Assembly (NCBI GenBank): GCA_019415705.1 | Contig: DXYS01000023.1 | Location: 12,811-46,744, forward strand | From: Bacteroidales bacterium | GTDB lineage: Bacteria > Bacteroidota > Bacteroidia > Bacteroidales > Muribaculaceae | DNA: 33,934 bases | Direction of reading: 5' to 3' | Shown here: positions 15,052 to 24,266 of the stretch, piece after piece | Position numbering within the stretch: the first letter of the stretch is position 1 | How the letters are laid out: the number at the start of each line of letters is the position of its first letter | The notes under the pieces: generated by a model | What the model saw: only the letters and a program-made list of their open reading frames with translations | What the model was told of the DNA's origin: nothing | The model's database searches: none | Made by a program: the position numbers and the translations under genes

Positions 15052-15237
15052 TCAGACAGCAGCCTCTTTTTCGATGACTACACGTCCGCGGTAGTAGCCA
15101 CATTCGCCACAAACAGTGTGGTAGATGTGCCATGCGCCGCAGTTAGGACAGAGAGCAAGTGTGGGGGCTACAGCCTTGTCGTGTGTACGACGTTTTGCTG
15201 TACGTGTTTTTGATTGTTTGCGTTTAGGATGTGCCAT
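15052..15237 (-). CDS. rpmF: 50S ribosomal protein L32
   Basis: The 61-residue protein begins with MAHPKRKQSKTRTAKRRTH, the family's basic start, which binds 23S rRNA. It continues with the zinc-binding pattern CPNCGAW and CGECGYYRGR, so the C+ zinc form of L32 is encoded. The ATG at 15237 is unambiguous because L32 always starts with this motif. It lies 76 bases downstream of the DUF177 gene, the conserved rpmF partner in most bacteria, and is followed by a long hairpin before fabH. Confidence 0.98.
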   Translation of the reverse strand: MAHPKRKQSKTRTAKRRTHDKAVAPTLALCPNCGAWHIYHTVCGECGYYRGRVVIEKEAAV

Positions 15238-15313
15238 TTCTTTTTATATTTCTTAGTTATTATATCTTTATATCGTGCAGATACCGCATCGGCGTCATCT
15301 GCCGGAAAATCAA

Positions 15314-15904
15314 TCAATTGTTTTCGCCGTCGGCATCTGTGCCAATCCCTTTAAGGGCGTCCCAGCGCGGATCTGTCTGTGACGTGCGGTCATCGTCGAC
15401 GTCAATTTCGTCCATCAGTTCGTTCTCAAGCTCGGCGTCTTCATCAGTCGGACGCGCGCGATGCTTACGGAGTATCGCACTCATGGCGCGGTTGCACTTG
15501 CCCATCGGATGCACATGCTTGATGGGGATTGCCAGCACGACTGTGTCGTATATCATGTAGGCGACATTGAGATAATTGTCGCTCTCAGGTATCTCCAACA
15601 GATCGTCGGCCGAGTCGTTGTAATCGTCGCCATATTTGACCATTATGTGATATGTCGTGTCTATCGGCATCACAAGGTCGTCTAAACAACGGTCGCAGAG
15701 AAGCGTGATGTCGCCCTTGATGTCGAAGTTTAGGTCATAGACATCGCCGTTATAGTCAACTGTCAGTTTCACCGCAAGCCGGGCGTCGCGGATGTCGTTG
15801 TTCTCCATATCCGCAAAGAATTGTTTGTCAAGAGAGTAGTCAAATTCATGACTTCCCTTGGCAAGACTCTTCAAAGGCAGTTTGAATGCAGTGAACTTTC
15901 CCAT
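15314..15904 (-). CDS. DUF177 (YceD-like) protein
   Basis: The 196-residue protein belongs to DUF177/YceD, a family linked to 23S rRNA accumulation and almost always encoded just before rpmF, as here. Recognisable are the GSHEFDYSLDKQFFADME segment, the CDRCLDDL motif at about residues 70-77 (corresponding to the family's CxRCL), and the acidic tail TDEDAELENELMDEIDVDDD. The usual C-terminal CKGLC-like motif is not visible; GKCNRAMSAILRKHR stands near the equivalent position. A good promoter lies 26 bases upstream of the ATG and probably drives DUF177 and rpmF together. Confidence 0.88.
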   Translation of the reverse strand: MGKFTAFKLPLKSLAKGSHEFDYSLDKQFFADMENNDIRDARLAVKLTVDYNGDVYDLNFDIKGDITLLCDRCLDDLVMPIDTTYHIMVKYGDDYNDSADDLLEIPESDNYLNVAYMIYDTVVLAIPIKHVHPMGKCNRAMSAILRKHRARPTDEDAELENELMDEIDVDDDRTSQTDPRWDALKGIGTDADGENN

Positions 15905-15930
15905 TGGTCAGTTAGCTTGAAAAAACTCTG

Positions 15931-15961
15931 CAAAGTTATGCAATATCTTGATAACTGACAA
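15931..15961 (-). promoter_or_regulatory. Promoter of the DUF177-rpmF operon
   Basis: On the minus strand TTG (15961-15959), 20 bases, TAACTTTG (15938-15931). The -7 box is a full consensus match and the -33 box a partial one. The leader would be about 20 nt. Confidence 0.65.
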
Positions 15962-16060
15962 GTTTTTGCGTTATTTTTGCTAAACGCTCTGTTAAAATAA
16001 TGTCAAAAACAATGTATCTGATTATGGCGTCATGGCCGTTAGGGAGCCGGGCAAGGAGAC

Positions 16061-17035
16061 TTATTTGCTGAAAATTTTGGTGATATTGACACCGATGTCG
16101 CGGGTAAACATCCTGAACGGGGTCAGCAGCGGGCGGAAGCGTTCGCGCTTGCCGGGCACGAATATTTTGAGCTCGCCGGGATGACATTCTATGTCTAATC
16201 GGGCGTCCATCTCGACAGGTTCGCCATCGATGTGGGCTATGCCGGGCTTGTTGCGTATGATGGTGCAGTGTCTGACACGAATGGTGTCGATGAGGGCGTT
16301 CTTGCCTATGAATCCCGTCAGCAAATCCACGCCTACGAGGGCTTGCGAGATGGGGTTACCTTTGTGTATCACCGTGATGTCCAAGAGGCCGTCGGTAATC
16401 GAAGCCTCGGGAGCGATGAAGGCGTTGTTGCCATACTGCGAAGCATTGCAGGCCGCGATGAGGAAGGCCTGCTCGGTCACCTCCTGATCGCCGGCGAGCA
16501 GCGTGTAGGTCTCAGGGTTATAGGTGATGAATTCGTCGATGGCGCTTTTAAGATACATCATCAGGCCGCGGCGGCGCTGTGTGGCGAAGCGGTGGCTGAC
16601 TGCGGCGTCGAAGCCGACGCCGAATGTGCAGAAGAACGGACGTCCGTTGACGGTGCAATAGTCGCAGTCGGTTATCTTGTCATGTCGGATGACATTGAGG
16701 GCGGCGATGGGGTCGACAGGGATGCCGATATGGCGTGCCAGACCGTTGCCCGAGCCGGCAGGCAGGATGCCGAGCGCGACATCGGTACCCAACAGAGCGG
16801 TCGCCGTCTCGTTGACCGTGCCGTCGCCGCCACATGCGAGCACACCGTCAAAGCCCTCCGCTACGGCTTTCTTGGCCAGACGCGTGGCGTCGCCGCGACA
16901 CACGGTCAGCTGCGTGTCTACCTCGTGGCCCATCTCGCGCAGACGCTGCTCGATGAGCTGCACGACACCGCGTTTCGAACTTGTGCCCGAGACGGGGTTG
17001 ACTATGAGCATCAAACGGTGTGAGGACTGTTTCAT
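16061..17035 (-). CDS. YegS/diacylglycerol-kinase-family lipid kinase
   Basis: The 324-residue protein has the DAGK catalytic fold used by YegS and DgkB-type lipid kinases. The N-terminus LMLIVNPVSGTSSKRGVV includes the NPxSG nucleotide-binding motif. GGDGTVNE at residues 69-76 is the family's central motif, and LGILPAGSGNGLARHIGIP follows. The C-terminal half holds ACNASQYGNNAFIAPEASITDGLLD, typical of the family. It probably phosphorylates a lipid such as diacylglycerol or a sphingoid base at the inner membrane; the substrate cannot be read from sequence. A TAAATTTG box lies at 17047-17040, only 5 bases from the ATG and without a good -33 box, so its meaning is doubtful. It is followed by DUF177 after 156 bases. 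Confidence 0.9.
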   Translation of the reverse strand: MKQSSHRLMLIVNPVSGTSSKRGVVQLIEQRLREMGHEVDTQLTVCRGDATRLAKKAVAEGFDGVLACGGDGTVNETATALLGTDVALGILPAGSGNGLARHIGIPVDPIAALNVIRHDKITDCDYCTVNGRPFFCTFGVGFDAAVSHRFATQRRRGLMMYLKSAIDEFITYNPETYTLLAGDQEVTEQAFLIAACNASQYGNNAFIAPEASITDGLLDITVIHKGNPISQALVGVDLLTGFIGKNALIDTIRVRHCTIIRNKPGIAHIDGEPVEMDARLDIECHPGELKIFVPGKRERFRPLLTPFRMFTRDIGVNITKIFSK

Positions 17036-17085
17036 GCTGCAAATTTATGAATTTTCTATAGAATTAGAACATTGCCGCGCAGAAA

Positions 17086-18018
17086 TCAGAATTGACAGAC
17101 AAAACTGAATCCGGGTGCGCCTCCGACTACAGCCGGCATCAGCGACGAAGTGACTTTCGGCCGTGACACTTCGTCAGAGCGGTAGATATGACGTGAAGTC
17201 GAGTGGCCGAAGAGCCCGACGACCTCGTTGACAGGGTCAATAAGGAAGGCCACTATGTTGCCGAGCACAGGCGAGCCCCACAGGTGATACCGGTCGGCGA
17301 CGATGCGGCGCTTGAGTTTATAGAAGCACTCGCCCAATACCGAGCCGACGCAGGGCGTGATGATAAGGTCTTGTATCGACGGGCGCTCCATAAACCCCTC
17401 GATGCCATACTCCCAGCCGACATTTGATATTATAGCCGAGTAGAGAAACGACCGCCAGAAATTAAACCCTGCCGAACGCGCCGACATGAAGTAGACCGCA
17501 CCGGCATACGGATGCAGCACATAGTTAAATATAGGGTTGTCGCCGTCCCACTCGGGGCCTTTCTTGATGACATTGTTGTACCAGCGGCGGAAGGGCGGCA
17601 CGCTCTGTATCGACGCGCGATTCCAGTTTGTGGCTCCCTCAGGCAGACACTCGAGCACAGCAAGCGTGCCGCCGAAAGCGGCCGCAAATATGGCCGTGTT
17701 TGTCCACAGACGATGCCAGTCAGGCACATTTAAGTTACGCGAATAAGGCAGCTGATAAATCGACGGATTGCCTCGCCGCGGCGTATACAATCGGCTGAAA
17801 TTAAGTGTTGCGGCTGTATCGGGTGCGATGTCACGAGGGTCAAACCTCACTGTCTCCAAAAGCGTGACAGCCGTGTCGGGAGCAAAAACTTCAAGAGCGA
17901 TAGTTTGGATTTCACAGGAGTCCGGCAGGGAAACACCGTCGGTCTGACGGGCGCTCAATAACGGCCAGCTCAGCACGGCAGAAAGACATAATGTTGATAT
18001 TTTTTTCCCTAAAAGCAT
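17086..18018 (-). CDS. DUF3943 domain-containing exported protein
   Basis: The central region (NNVIKKGPEWDGDNPIFNYV, HPYAGAVYFMSARSAGFNFW, GWEYGIEGFMERPSIQDLII) is the DUF3943 signature, a family of unknown function found mostly in Gram-negative envelopes. Started at ATG 18018 the protein has 310 residues and begins with a signal peptide (MLLGKKISTLCLSAVLSWPL), predicted to be cleaved near SAR/QT. The frame is open to 18060, but the extra residues would spoil the signal peptide and a -7 box (TATATTTG, 18048-18041) lies inside that extension. The conserved Asn-Pro, Trp-Glu and Pro-Val-Asn motifs recur in the family and hint at a hydrophobic, possibly membrane-associated core. No functional partner is evident nearby. 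Confidence 0.8.
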   Translation of the reverse strand: MLLGKKISTLCLSAVLSWPLLSARQTDGVSLPDSCEIQTIALEVFAPDTAVTLLETVRFDPRDIAPDTAATLNFSRLYTPRRGNPSIYQLPYSRNLNVPDWHRLWTNTAIFAAAFGGTLAVLECLPEGATNWNRASIQSVPPFRRWYNNVIKKGPEWDGDNPIFNYVLHPYAGAVYFMSARSAGFNFWRSFLYSAIISNVGWEYGIEGFMERPSIQDLIITPCVGSVLGECFYKLKRRIVADRYHLWGSPVLGNIVAFLIDPVNEVVGLFGHSTSRHIYRSDEVSRPKVTSSLMPAVVGGAPGFSFVCQF

Positions 18019-18040
18019 AAACAAAAGTTGAAACCATTCA

Positions 18041-18048
18041 CAAATATA
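18041..18048 (-). promoter_or_regulatory. Possible -7 box for the DUF3943 gene
   Basis: TATATTTG on the minus strand matches TAnnTTTG. No TTTG is found at the proper distance upstream. It lies about 22 bases before the preferred ATG and just after the acyltransferase terminator. Confidence 0.4.
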
Positions 18049-18062
18049 CCAATAAAACAAAC

Positions 18063-18083
18063 GACAGCGCGAGTTGCGCTGCC
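18063..18083 (-). terminator. Intrinsic terminator after the acyltransferase gene
   Basis: On the minus strand GGCAGCGC and GCGCTGTC form an 8-bp stem (one G-T pair) with loop AACTC, followed by GTTTGTTTTATT. It lies about 40 bases past the acyltransferase stop and separates that operon from the DUF3943 gene. Confidence 0.6.
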
Positions 18084-18124
18084 GCCGTTATCTAAAAAAG
18101 ATTAAAAGGGACAACATTACCGAA

Positions 18125-19138
18125 TCATCGGACAACTTCCCGCGGTAGTCGCCGTCCGAGCCCGGCTGCATCGAACGCATAACGGCGTCCGGCATCGACA
18201 ATCATCACCATCAGGTAGATTCCGACTACAAATCCGGCCGATGCAAGCGCAAACTGCCATAGCTCCATCGAGGCCCACCACTCTCTGACCAATGGTCTGA
18301 ACACTGAAACAAAGACCTGCGGAGCCTTATGAACGAGATAGACCGCAAATGCCGACCGCGCAATATAGTTGACCGCCGGCGAAGTAAAATCGAGGCTCAT
18401 AAAAAAGACAAACAGCCCGAATGTAGCCGTTAACACAAACGGCGAGTTATAGGCAAGCGCCTTCTCCGGCACAAGCATCCAGAGATACAGTGTCGCGGCA
18501 GTCGAAATGAGATAGGTTCCGGCCGACAGCAATCTGACCGTAGCGCGCCGGCATCCGTCGATGTTGACATGCATGCCGAAGTAACGTCCTGTCAGATAGA
18601 CCGAGACAAGCTGCACAAGCGTGTAGCCCGTGGGGTTGAACTTGCCGCCCCACCACCATCCGGCCCACACATTATATATAAGCAGGACGGCAATGAGCAG
18701 ACCGAACGTCCGCTTCTTTAAGCACCGGCAGCCTCCGTTGAGAAATGGCGAAAGGAGCATCAGTCCGAAATATGCCGGCACGTACCACAGGTCGGTATGC
18801 GTCAGCACAAGCCAGCTCTCAAACCAACCCTTGAGCGTAAACCGCCACGGCTCGGCAATCGAGAACAGAGTATATATGAGAACGGCATAGAACATGCACT
18901 GCCCTAAATATGACACTACCGAGCGTACGCGCAGACGTATGCCGAAATAGCCCGAAATCATGGTAAAGCTGTTGACTCCGATAATCGCAAGCGCCTCTAT
19001 AATCAGCTGACATGCGTCACGGGCCGAGACATCAGCCATGCTCTCCGGATGAGGCAGCCCGAGTGAGCCGTCAATATGGACTGTCACGACCATCAGCATG
19101 CTGATGATACGCAACAGTTCCATGTTAGACTGCCTCAT
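18125..19138 (-). CDS. Membrane acyltransferase (acyltransferase family 3)
   Basis: The 337-residue protein is an integral membrane acyltransferase of the OafA/WecH type, which O-acetylates or succinylates sugars on exported glycans. The start MRQSNMELLRIISMLMVVTVH contains the family pattern with the catalytic-site histidine at the end of the first helix. About ten hydrophobic segments follow, including the conserved TDLWYVPAYFGLMLLSPFLN stretch. The C-terminal FAVYLVHKAPQVF fits the conserved YLxH element. ATG at 19138 overlaps the dipeptidase stop by one base (TGATG); GTG at 19141 just before it is a less likely start. The acceptor is unknown and no polysaccharide genes adjoin it. Confidence 0.88.
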   Translation of the reverse strand: MRQSNMELLRIISMLMVVTVHIDGSLGLPHPESMADVSARDACQLIIEALAIIGVNSFTMISGYFGIRLRVRSVVSYLGQCMFYAVLIYTLFSIAEPWRFTLKGWFESWLVLTHTDLWYVPAYFGLMLLSPFLNGGCRCLKKRTFGLLIAVLLIYNVWAGWWWGGKFNPTGYTLVQLVSVYLTGRYFGMHVNIDGCRRATVRLLSAGTYLISTAATLYLWMLVPEKALAYNSPFVLTATFGLFVFFMSLDFTSPAVNYIARSAFAVYLVHKAPQVFVSVFRPLVREWWASMELWQFALASAGFVVGIYLMVMIVDAGRRYAFDAAGLGRRLPREVVR

Positions 19139-20787
19139 CACTCGGCAGGAGCAGGCTCGACAACCTTGAGACGATCGCCGGCGTCTTCGACTATCGAGCG
19201 GAAGTAACGGCTGTCATAACCGCCGAAGAGGGGCTGCACCGGCATGCCGGCCTCGTTGCGCTCGAATTTACCGTCTTTCTCGCGTTTGATATTGCCGTCC
19301 AAGTATTTGACGAGCAGATAGTCGCCCAGAGCCTTATAGTCGGCTGTCGCTTTCCCGGCCCAGTGCGTTGTCATCTCGGCGAGGGCGGCCTGCTGGTCAT
19401 CGAAGGGTTTGCCTTTGAGCGAGACCTCGGCCTCGGCCACCTCACCCTTCATGGCGTCCTCGAGACCCGACTGCACACGACGTATATCGGGAATCATCTG
19501 ACTGTATCGGTTATAAGCCTGATTGGCCACGTAGTTGTTGACCCAGAACATCGAGTCCCATGATAGAGTGTAGAGGTCGCCGTTGTCACCGCTGAGCTGA
19601 CGAGGCACAGCCACGGTCGAGTTGAAGACAGGGACATAGACACAGGTGTTGGCGTCGTCGACACCAAACCAGAGGATGCCGCGCATAGCCTCGGGGCGGT
19701 CATTGTTCATCGACGAGACAAACGAAAAACCTGTCTGCTGCGTGGCGATTGCACGCTCATGCGTATATTCGACCGAGTCTACCGTAAAGCTCATCGGACG
19801 CCAGCGATAAGGCACATGGAACGGTCCGGCACCGATATCTTTTGTCATATCAAGCGGAGTCTCTTCGAAGTGGTCGCGCATCATCCATTTGAGGCCGTCG
19901 GCGCTCACTTTGTGCTCGGGTTTGACCCATAGGGGGAGTATCTCGCCGCGGCCCTCGAGTATCCACGGCAGCCATTGCTCGGCCGTCTTAGGGTCAGTGA
20001 AACGGTTGTAGTAGCTCCACACGCGGGCGTCACAGCCGCGCAGGGCGCCGGCGTCGGTGATGGCATAGGCGCGCGAGAAATCAAAATCCTCGTCTTTGCC
20101 TTTGAAATAGCCTTTTTTGCGGGCAAACGAGATGACATCGGGTGAATAGAGCGTCTCGGGGTCGTTGAGCGGGAATTTATGGATGCGCGAGTGATTGGCA
20201 TGGCCCGAGATATATCCGTCAGGCACACGGCGCGCAACCCACACTGCGCCCTTGTCATCAGCACCTTTGCCTATGACTTCCATAATCCACACCTCATTCG
20301 GATCGGCGATTGAGAACGACTCACCCTCGGAGCCATAGCCGTAGTCATGGATAAGACCGGTCATTACATCGATAGCCTCGCGGGCTGTACGGGCACGCTG
20401 CAGAGTGATGTAAATCAGCGAGCCGTAGTCGATAAGGCCCGAGCCGGCCAGTTCGTGGCGTCCGCCCCATGTACTCTCGGCTATGGTGAGCGCATGCTCG
20501 TTCATATTGCCTATGGTCGCATAGGTATGTGACACTTCGGGTATTTCGCCGCGTTCGATGCCGCTGTCCCAGTCGACAATCTTGCGCATCGCGCCTTTGG
20601 GATGGTCGGCGGCAGACTGATTATAAAGCTCTCCGTAGAGCGTGTGACTGTCGGCCGCGTAGGTTATCATCGCGCTGCCGTCGGTTGTCGCGCCGGGCGT
20701 CGCTATAAGACTCGTGCAAGCCGTCGAGTCGGGAGCGCCCGCTATTGCCGCGGCGCAGAGGAGTGTGATAATGCTTGTTTTTTTCAT
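19138..20787 (-). CDS. C69-family dipeptidase
   Basis: The protein is 549 residues from ATG 20787 (MKKTSIITLLCAAAIAG). It is a C69 (PepD-like) N-terminal-nucleophile dipeptidase. After a signal peptide comes ACTSLIATPGATTDGSAMIT, where C24 is the expected catalytic cysteine exposed by cleavage of the preceding residues. Later family motifs are TYATIGNMNEHALTIAESTW, SFSIADPNEVWIMEVIGKG and the ARVPDGY-like WVARRVPDGYISGHANHSRI. Such enzymes degrade dipeptides in the periplasm or outside the cell. The frame is open to 20844, but that part precedes the signal peptide and overlaps the recB-like gene. It begins 20 bases after that gene and ends overlapping the acyltransferase. Confidence 0.92.
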   Translation of the reverse strand: MKKTSIITLLCAAAIAGAPDSTACTSLIATPGATTDGSAMITYAADSHTLYGELYNQSAADHPKGAMRKIVDWDSGIERGEIPEVSHTYATIGNMNEHALTIAESTWGGRHELAGSGLIDYGSLIYITLQRARTAREAIDVMTGLIHDYGYGSEGESFSIADPNEVWIMEVIGKGADDKGAVWVARRVPDGYISGHANHSRIHKFPLNDPETLYSPDVISFARKKGYFKGKDEDFDFSRAYAITDAGALRGCDARVWSYYNRFTDPKTAEQWLPWILEGRGEILPLWVKPEHKVSADGLKWMMRDHFEETPLDMTKDIGAGPFHVPYRWRPMSFTVDSVEYTHERAIATQQTGFSFVSSMNNDRPEAMRGILWFGVDDANTCVYVPVFNSTVAVPRQLSGDNGDLYTLSWDSMFWVNNYVANQAYNRYSQMIPDIRRVQSGLEDAMKGEVAEAEVSLKGKPFDDQQAALAEMTTHWAGKATADYKALGDYLLVKYLDGNIKREKDGKFERNEAGMPVQPLFGGYDSRYFRSIVEDAGDRLKVVEPAPAE

Positions 20788-20807
20788 TTTGTTATGATTG
20801 TGATTAT

Positions 20808-23800
20808 TTATATTTCTTCGATAATACGCAGGTCCGGATACCATAGTCGGCCGCTGATGCTGTGACCGGGCATCATCTGCCCGAGCAAAGACACATATGC
20901 CCTGACCTGACGGCGATGTGACTCCAATGGAGCCGACGTAAACTTATAGTCGATTACCTCAACGGAGCCGTCCTCACGGATTATAATTCGGTCGGGACGG
21001 AAGGTCATGTCGCCCTCAGGCATATATATGCTCTGCTCGTTGAGCACACGGCAACTGCCGTCAAACCACGCGGCGGCGCGACGTCCCTCGTCGCCCTCAA
21101 AAGCACGTTTAAGCGTGTGCCGGTAATCCTCAGCCGTGGCGTCGTCCAAACGGGCGCGGCGGCTCAGCCTGTCGACGGCCTCATCGATAGCGTCAGGCGA
21201 ATCTATGTCGGCGAGCAGTCCGTGGAGCTGTGTGCCGCGCTCGGCGGCATGAAGGCGCCCGGCATCGTCTGCGTCCGCCTCATCAGAGTCGCTGTCAGGC
21301 ACCTCATTGCCGATATTTATGTCGGCATAGTCGGCCGTAGCGTCATCCAAGGTCGTGAGAGCAGCCGTATCGTCACGGAAGAACACCCGGTAGTCACCGA
21401 GTGCGGCCGCCTCCGCCGGACGTGCCTTTTTAGACGGAACGGTGGGTGCGCCGAGGCTGAATATCAGTCCGTCTTCGCCGTCAGCTACAACATAGTCGGC
21501 CGGATTTATCATCAACCCGTCAGAGTCAGCGCAGTCAACATGCGCGCTCAAAGCGCTTACAATCTCCACGGCAATATTTTTAACCGACGGCAGACACACC
21601 GACAGCTCACGCTCGGCGCGTGTATAGGCGACATAAGTTATATTGAGATTATCCTCAATCTGCTCGAGACGGTTTGAGGCGGTTACCGCCGCCAGCGGAG
21701 AGCCCGGCAGAGAGCAGTAGCGGTCAAGGTCGACCGACAGTATCTCGGGAGCTCCAAGCGCCGCGACATCGTCGCCGAATATCTTCTCCGATTCCACCCA
21801 CAGACTCTCATTGTCGCGTGTTAGGCTCCAGTCGCCGAAAGGCACATGCACGCATGCCCACTGCAGACCCTTGGCCTTATGGACGGTCATCACGCTGACG
21901 GCGTCGGCATTTGAGCCGGCCGCTATAGCCAGATCGGCCGAATTGTCTTCCCACCACGTGAGAAACGCGTGGACTGACGGATTATAATTATTGCAATAAT
22001 TAAGCACCGTGTCCTGAAAGGCCGCTATATAGGCATACTCCTCGCGGCGTCGCCGCGGACTTATGCGGGTCTCGATAATAGTCTCGACCAATGCGGTCAG
22101 ACCGGCGGGCCGGCGGCTGCGTATGAGACTGACTCCGTCGTTTATACCCTGTCCGGCCGACGGATCGGCGTCAGGACGCAAAGCCATACGCAGAGCCTCG
22201 GCGCTGTCATATCCTTCGCCGATAAAAAAATCATAGCGGCTCATCATCATGGCTATGTCTCCGTTGTCGGCATAGCTGACCTTACCGTCTGACTGACTCC
22301 TGTCATCGGGCACCGACAAGGCCGAGTAGCTTGCGTCGACTATCTTGAGCATGCTCACTATCTGTTTGACCGCAGGAGAGTTGGCCAACAAAAGCGCCTC
22401 ATCAGAAATAACTTTTATGTCAGGATGAAATTTCATCAGATAGTCGACGAATGTCACGGCCTCCTTGCGCACACGCACCAGCACGGCTATGTCGCGCCAG
22501 TCATAACCGGCATCGTGCTGACGGCGTATCTCGCGCGCCGTGACAGCAAAATTAGCGCCGTAATCGTCGTCGGTTTCGACATCCGACATATCGCGGACCG
22601 TCACATAACCGGGAAGGCTCCCGGCGCCGGAACTGAGCGCCTGCACTATATTCTCGTAGCCCGACGCTCCGGTGTCGGCCGCAAGCAGCGTGAACAGCGT
22701 ATTGTTAAACCTCACGATGTCGGCCGAACTGCGGTAGTTGGTGTTTTCGCTCGTCCGCCGGCCCTTTATCATGTGCTCAGACGGGAAATCACGTTCGGCG
22801 ACAACATGATGCAACAGAGCGCTGTCAGAGTTGCGGAAACGGTAGATGGCCTGTTTCTCGTCACCGATTATGAGGTTGTCAGAGCCCCCGGCTATGCTTT
22901 CGGCCACAAGCGGACGCAGATTGTTCCACTGCATATGCGACGTGTCCTGAAACTCGTCGATCAGATAGTTGGTCAGCGTCGTACCTATGCGCTCATATAT
23001 AAACGGAGCCTGACTGTCGCCGATGATGCGGCTTATAAGGGCGTTGGTGTCTGACAGCAGTATCAGGTTATTCTCTTCACGAAACCGTCTTATATAATCC
23101 CATGCAAAGCCGAGGAAATCGAGCGACGGACAGCTCTTGCGGATAATCCGCAGCGCGTGTATCTCGTTATATCCTTCGAAAATCCTGTGTAGCGTCTCAC
23201 GCATCAGCGTGTCGAAGCTCTCCGGGGGATAGATGACTGTCTTTTTGGGGTCTTTGGGAAGTTTAGAGACGACATATGGAGATTTGTCATTCAACCCCAT
23301 GGCGCCCTTTACCTTGACTGCCTTGTCGGTAAACGGCTCGAATGTCGGCCCGACACTGATGTCACCCTTCTCAGCCGCGGTAGTGAAAATGCGCCATACG
23401 TTTGCAGCCACGACATCGGTGCTGAAACCGAGCTCCGGCAGCGCGTTGATGACCTTGCGTGCCTCAGCGGCAAGGCGGTCGGTGATTGCATCAATGCGGC
23501 CGTCAAGATTTTTGGCGAATGTCTTGATGCGCTCCTCGTCAGAAAGATATTCGATGACAGTTTCCGAGTGACGTTTGAAAACCTCGCTGCTCATGCGCTT
23601 GACAAACGACGCGAGCGTGTTCTGCAGCCGGCCCGAGCGGTTAAATACATTGTGGTCACCGCCCGACTCGACCTGCTCAAGCGTATAATCGCGTATCCAC
23701 TGCATAATGCGACGGCGACCGGCGGGATTACCGTTGTTGAGATCGTCGAGCATGAGCGAGATGCCGGCTTTGACGGCATATTCGTCACTGAGCTCAATGC

Positions 23801-24245
23801 CATAGTCGCCCTGACGGTCTACCTCGCGTGCGAAAGCCCTCAGCACCGTCTGAAAGAACGAATCTATCGTGCTGACATTAAAATGATGGTAATCAAAGAG
23901 CAGCGCTCGCAGAGCATCATCGGCTGCCGCACGCAACGACTCGCGTCCACAACCGAACTCGGCGCACAGACGGTCTGCATACGGCGCCTTGCCTGACGCA
24001 TCGTCTGACGCAAGAGCCGCAAGCTCCTTCAGGATACGCGACTTCATTTCCTCGGTCGCCTTGTTGGTAAATGTTATGGCAAGTATGCCGCGGTGACGCT
24101 TGCCGGCACTTCCGCCCGACGACCTGCGCACAAGGGTATAGCGTCCCGTCTGCTCGTCTTTGACACCGAGGAGCAGCTTGACGTATTCATACGCTAAAGT
24201 ATATGTTTTGCCTGAGCCGGCCGAAGCCTTGTAGATTGTCAGCAA
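20808..24245 (-). CDS. UvrD-family helicase-nuclease, RecB/AddA-like
   Basis: The 1145-residue protein is a superfamily 1 helicase fused to a nuclease. Helicase motifs in order are ASAGSGKT (Walker A, residues 7-14), ITFTNKATEEMKSRI (motif Ia), YLIDEFQDTSHMQW (motif II, about 425), GDEKQAIYRFRNSD (motif III, about 461), VMTVHKAKGLQW (motif V) and YVAYTRAERELSV (motif VI, about 870). The C-terminal PD-(D/E)XK nuclease shows GTQLHGLLADI, FRPDRIIIREDGS and VIDYKF (about 1097). This is the AddA/RecB layout used in double-strand-break resection. The start appears to be TTG at 24245, because no ATG precedes the family's usual LxIYKASAGSGKT and a stop lies nine codons upstream. Its usual AddB-like partner is not adjacent. 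C69 dipeptidase follows after 20 bases. Confidence 0.93.
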   Translation of the reverse strand: MLTIYKASAGSGKTYTLAYEYVKLLLGVKDEQTGRYTLVRRSSGGSAGKRHRGILAITFTNKATEEMKSRILKELAALASDDASGKAPYADRLCAEFGCGRESLRAAADDALRALLFDYHHFNVSTIDSFFQTVLRAFAREVDRQGDYGIELSDEYAVKAGISLMLDDLNNGNPAGRRRIMQWIRDYTLEQVESGGDHNVFNRSGRLQNTLASFVKRMSSEVFKRHSETVIEYLSDEERIKTFAKNLDGRIDAITDRLAAEARKVINALPELGFSTDVVAANVWRIFTTAAEKGDISVGPTFEPFTDKAVKVKGAMGLNDKSPYVVSKLPKDPKKTVIYPPESFDTLMRETLHRIFEGYNEIHALRIIRKSCPSLDFLGFAWDYIRRFREENNLILLSDTNALISRIIGDSQAPFIYERIGTTLTNYLIDEFQDTSHMQWNNLRPLVAESIAGGSDNLIIGDEKQAIYRFRNSDSALLHHVVAERDFPSEHMIKGRRTSENTNYRSSADIVRFNNTLFTLLAADTGASGYENIVQALSSGAGSLPGYVTVRDMSDVETDDDYGANFAVTAREIRRQHDAGYDWRDIAVLVRVRKEAVTFVDYLMKFHPDIKVISDEALLLANSPAVKQIVSMLKIVDASYSALSVPDDRSQSDGKVSYADNGDIAMMMSRYDFFIGEGYDSAEALRMALRPDADPSAGQGINDGVSLIRSRRPAGLTALVETIIETRISPRRRREEYAYIAAFQDTVLNYCNNYNPSVHAFLTWWEDNSADLAIAAGSNADAVSVMTVHKAKGLQWACVHVPFGDWSLTRDNESLWVESEKIFGDDVAALGAPEILSVDLDRYCSLPGSPLAAVTASNRLEQIEDNLNITYVAYTRAERELSVCLPSVKNIAVEIVSALSAHVDCADSDGLMINPADYVVADGEDGLIFSLGAPTVPSKKARPAEAAALGDYRVFFRDDTAALTTLDDATADYADINIGNEVPDSDSDEADADDAGRLHAAERGTQLHGLLADIDSPDAIDEAVDRLSRRARLDDATAEDYRHTLKRAFEGDEGRRAAAWFDGSCRVLNEQSIYMPEGDMTFRPDRIIIREDGSVEVIDYKFTSAPLESHRRQVRAYVSLLGQMMPGHSISGRLWYPDLRIIEEI

Positions 24246-24266
24246 TGCGATAAGGGTTTTAAATCA

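Noticed and set aside
14909..15133. Small minus-strand frame across the rpmF-fabH gap
   Set aside because: It overlaps rpmF out of frame and runs through the long hairpin; no protein features.
16232..17023. Open frame of 263 codons on the plus strand
   Set aside because: It lies entirely opposite the lipid kinase, whose motifs are clear, and its translation has no recognisable domain.
17040..17047. Promoter box TAAATTTG for the lipid kinase
   Set aside because: It ends 5 bases from the ATG and has no -33 box at 19-21 bases, so it may be chance.
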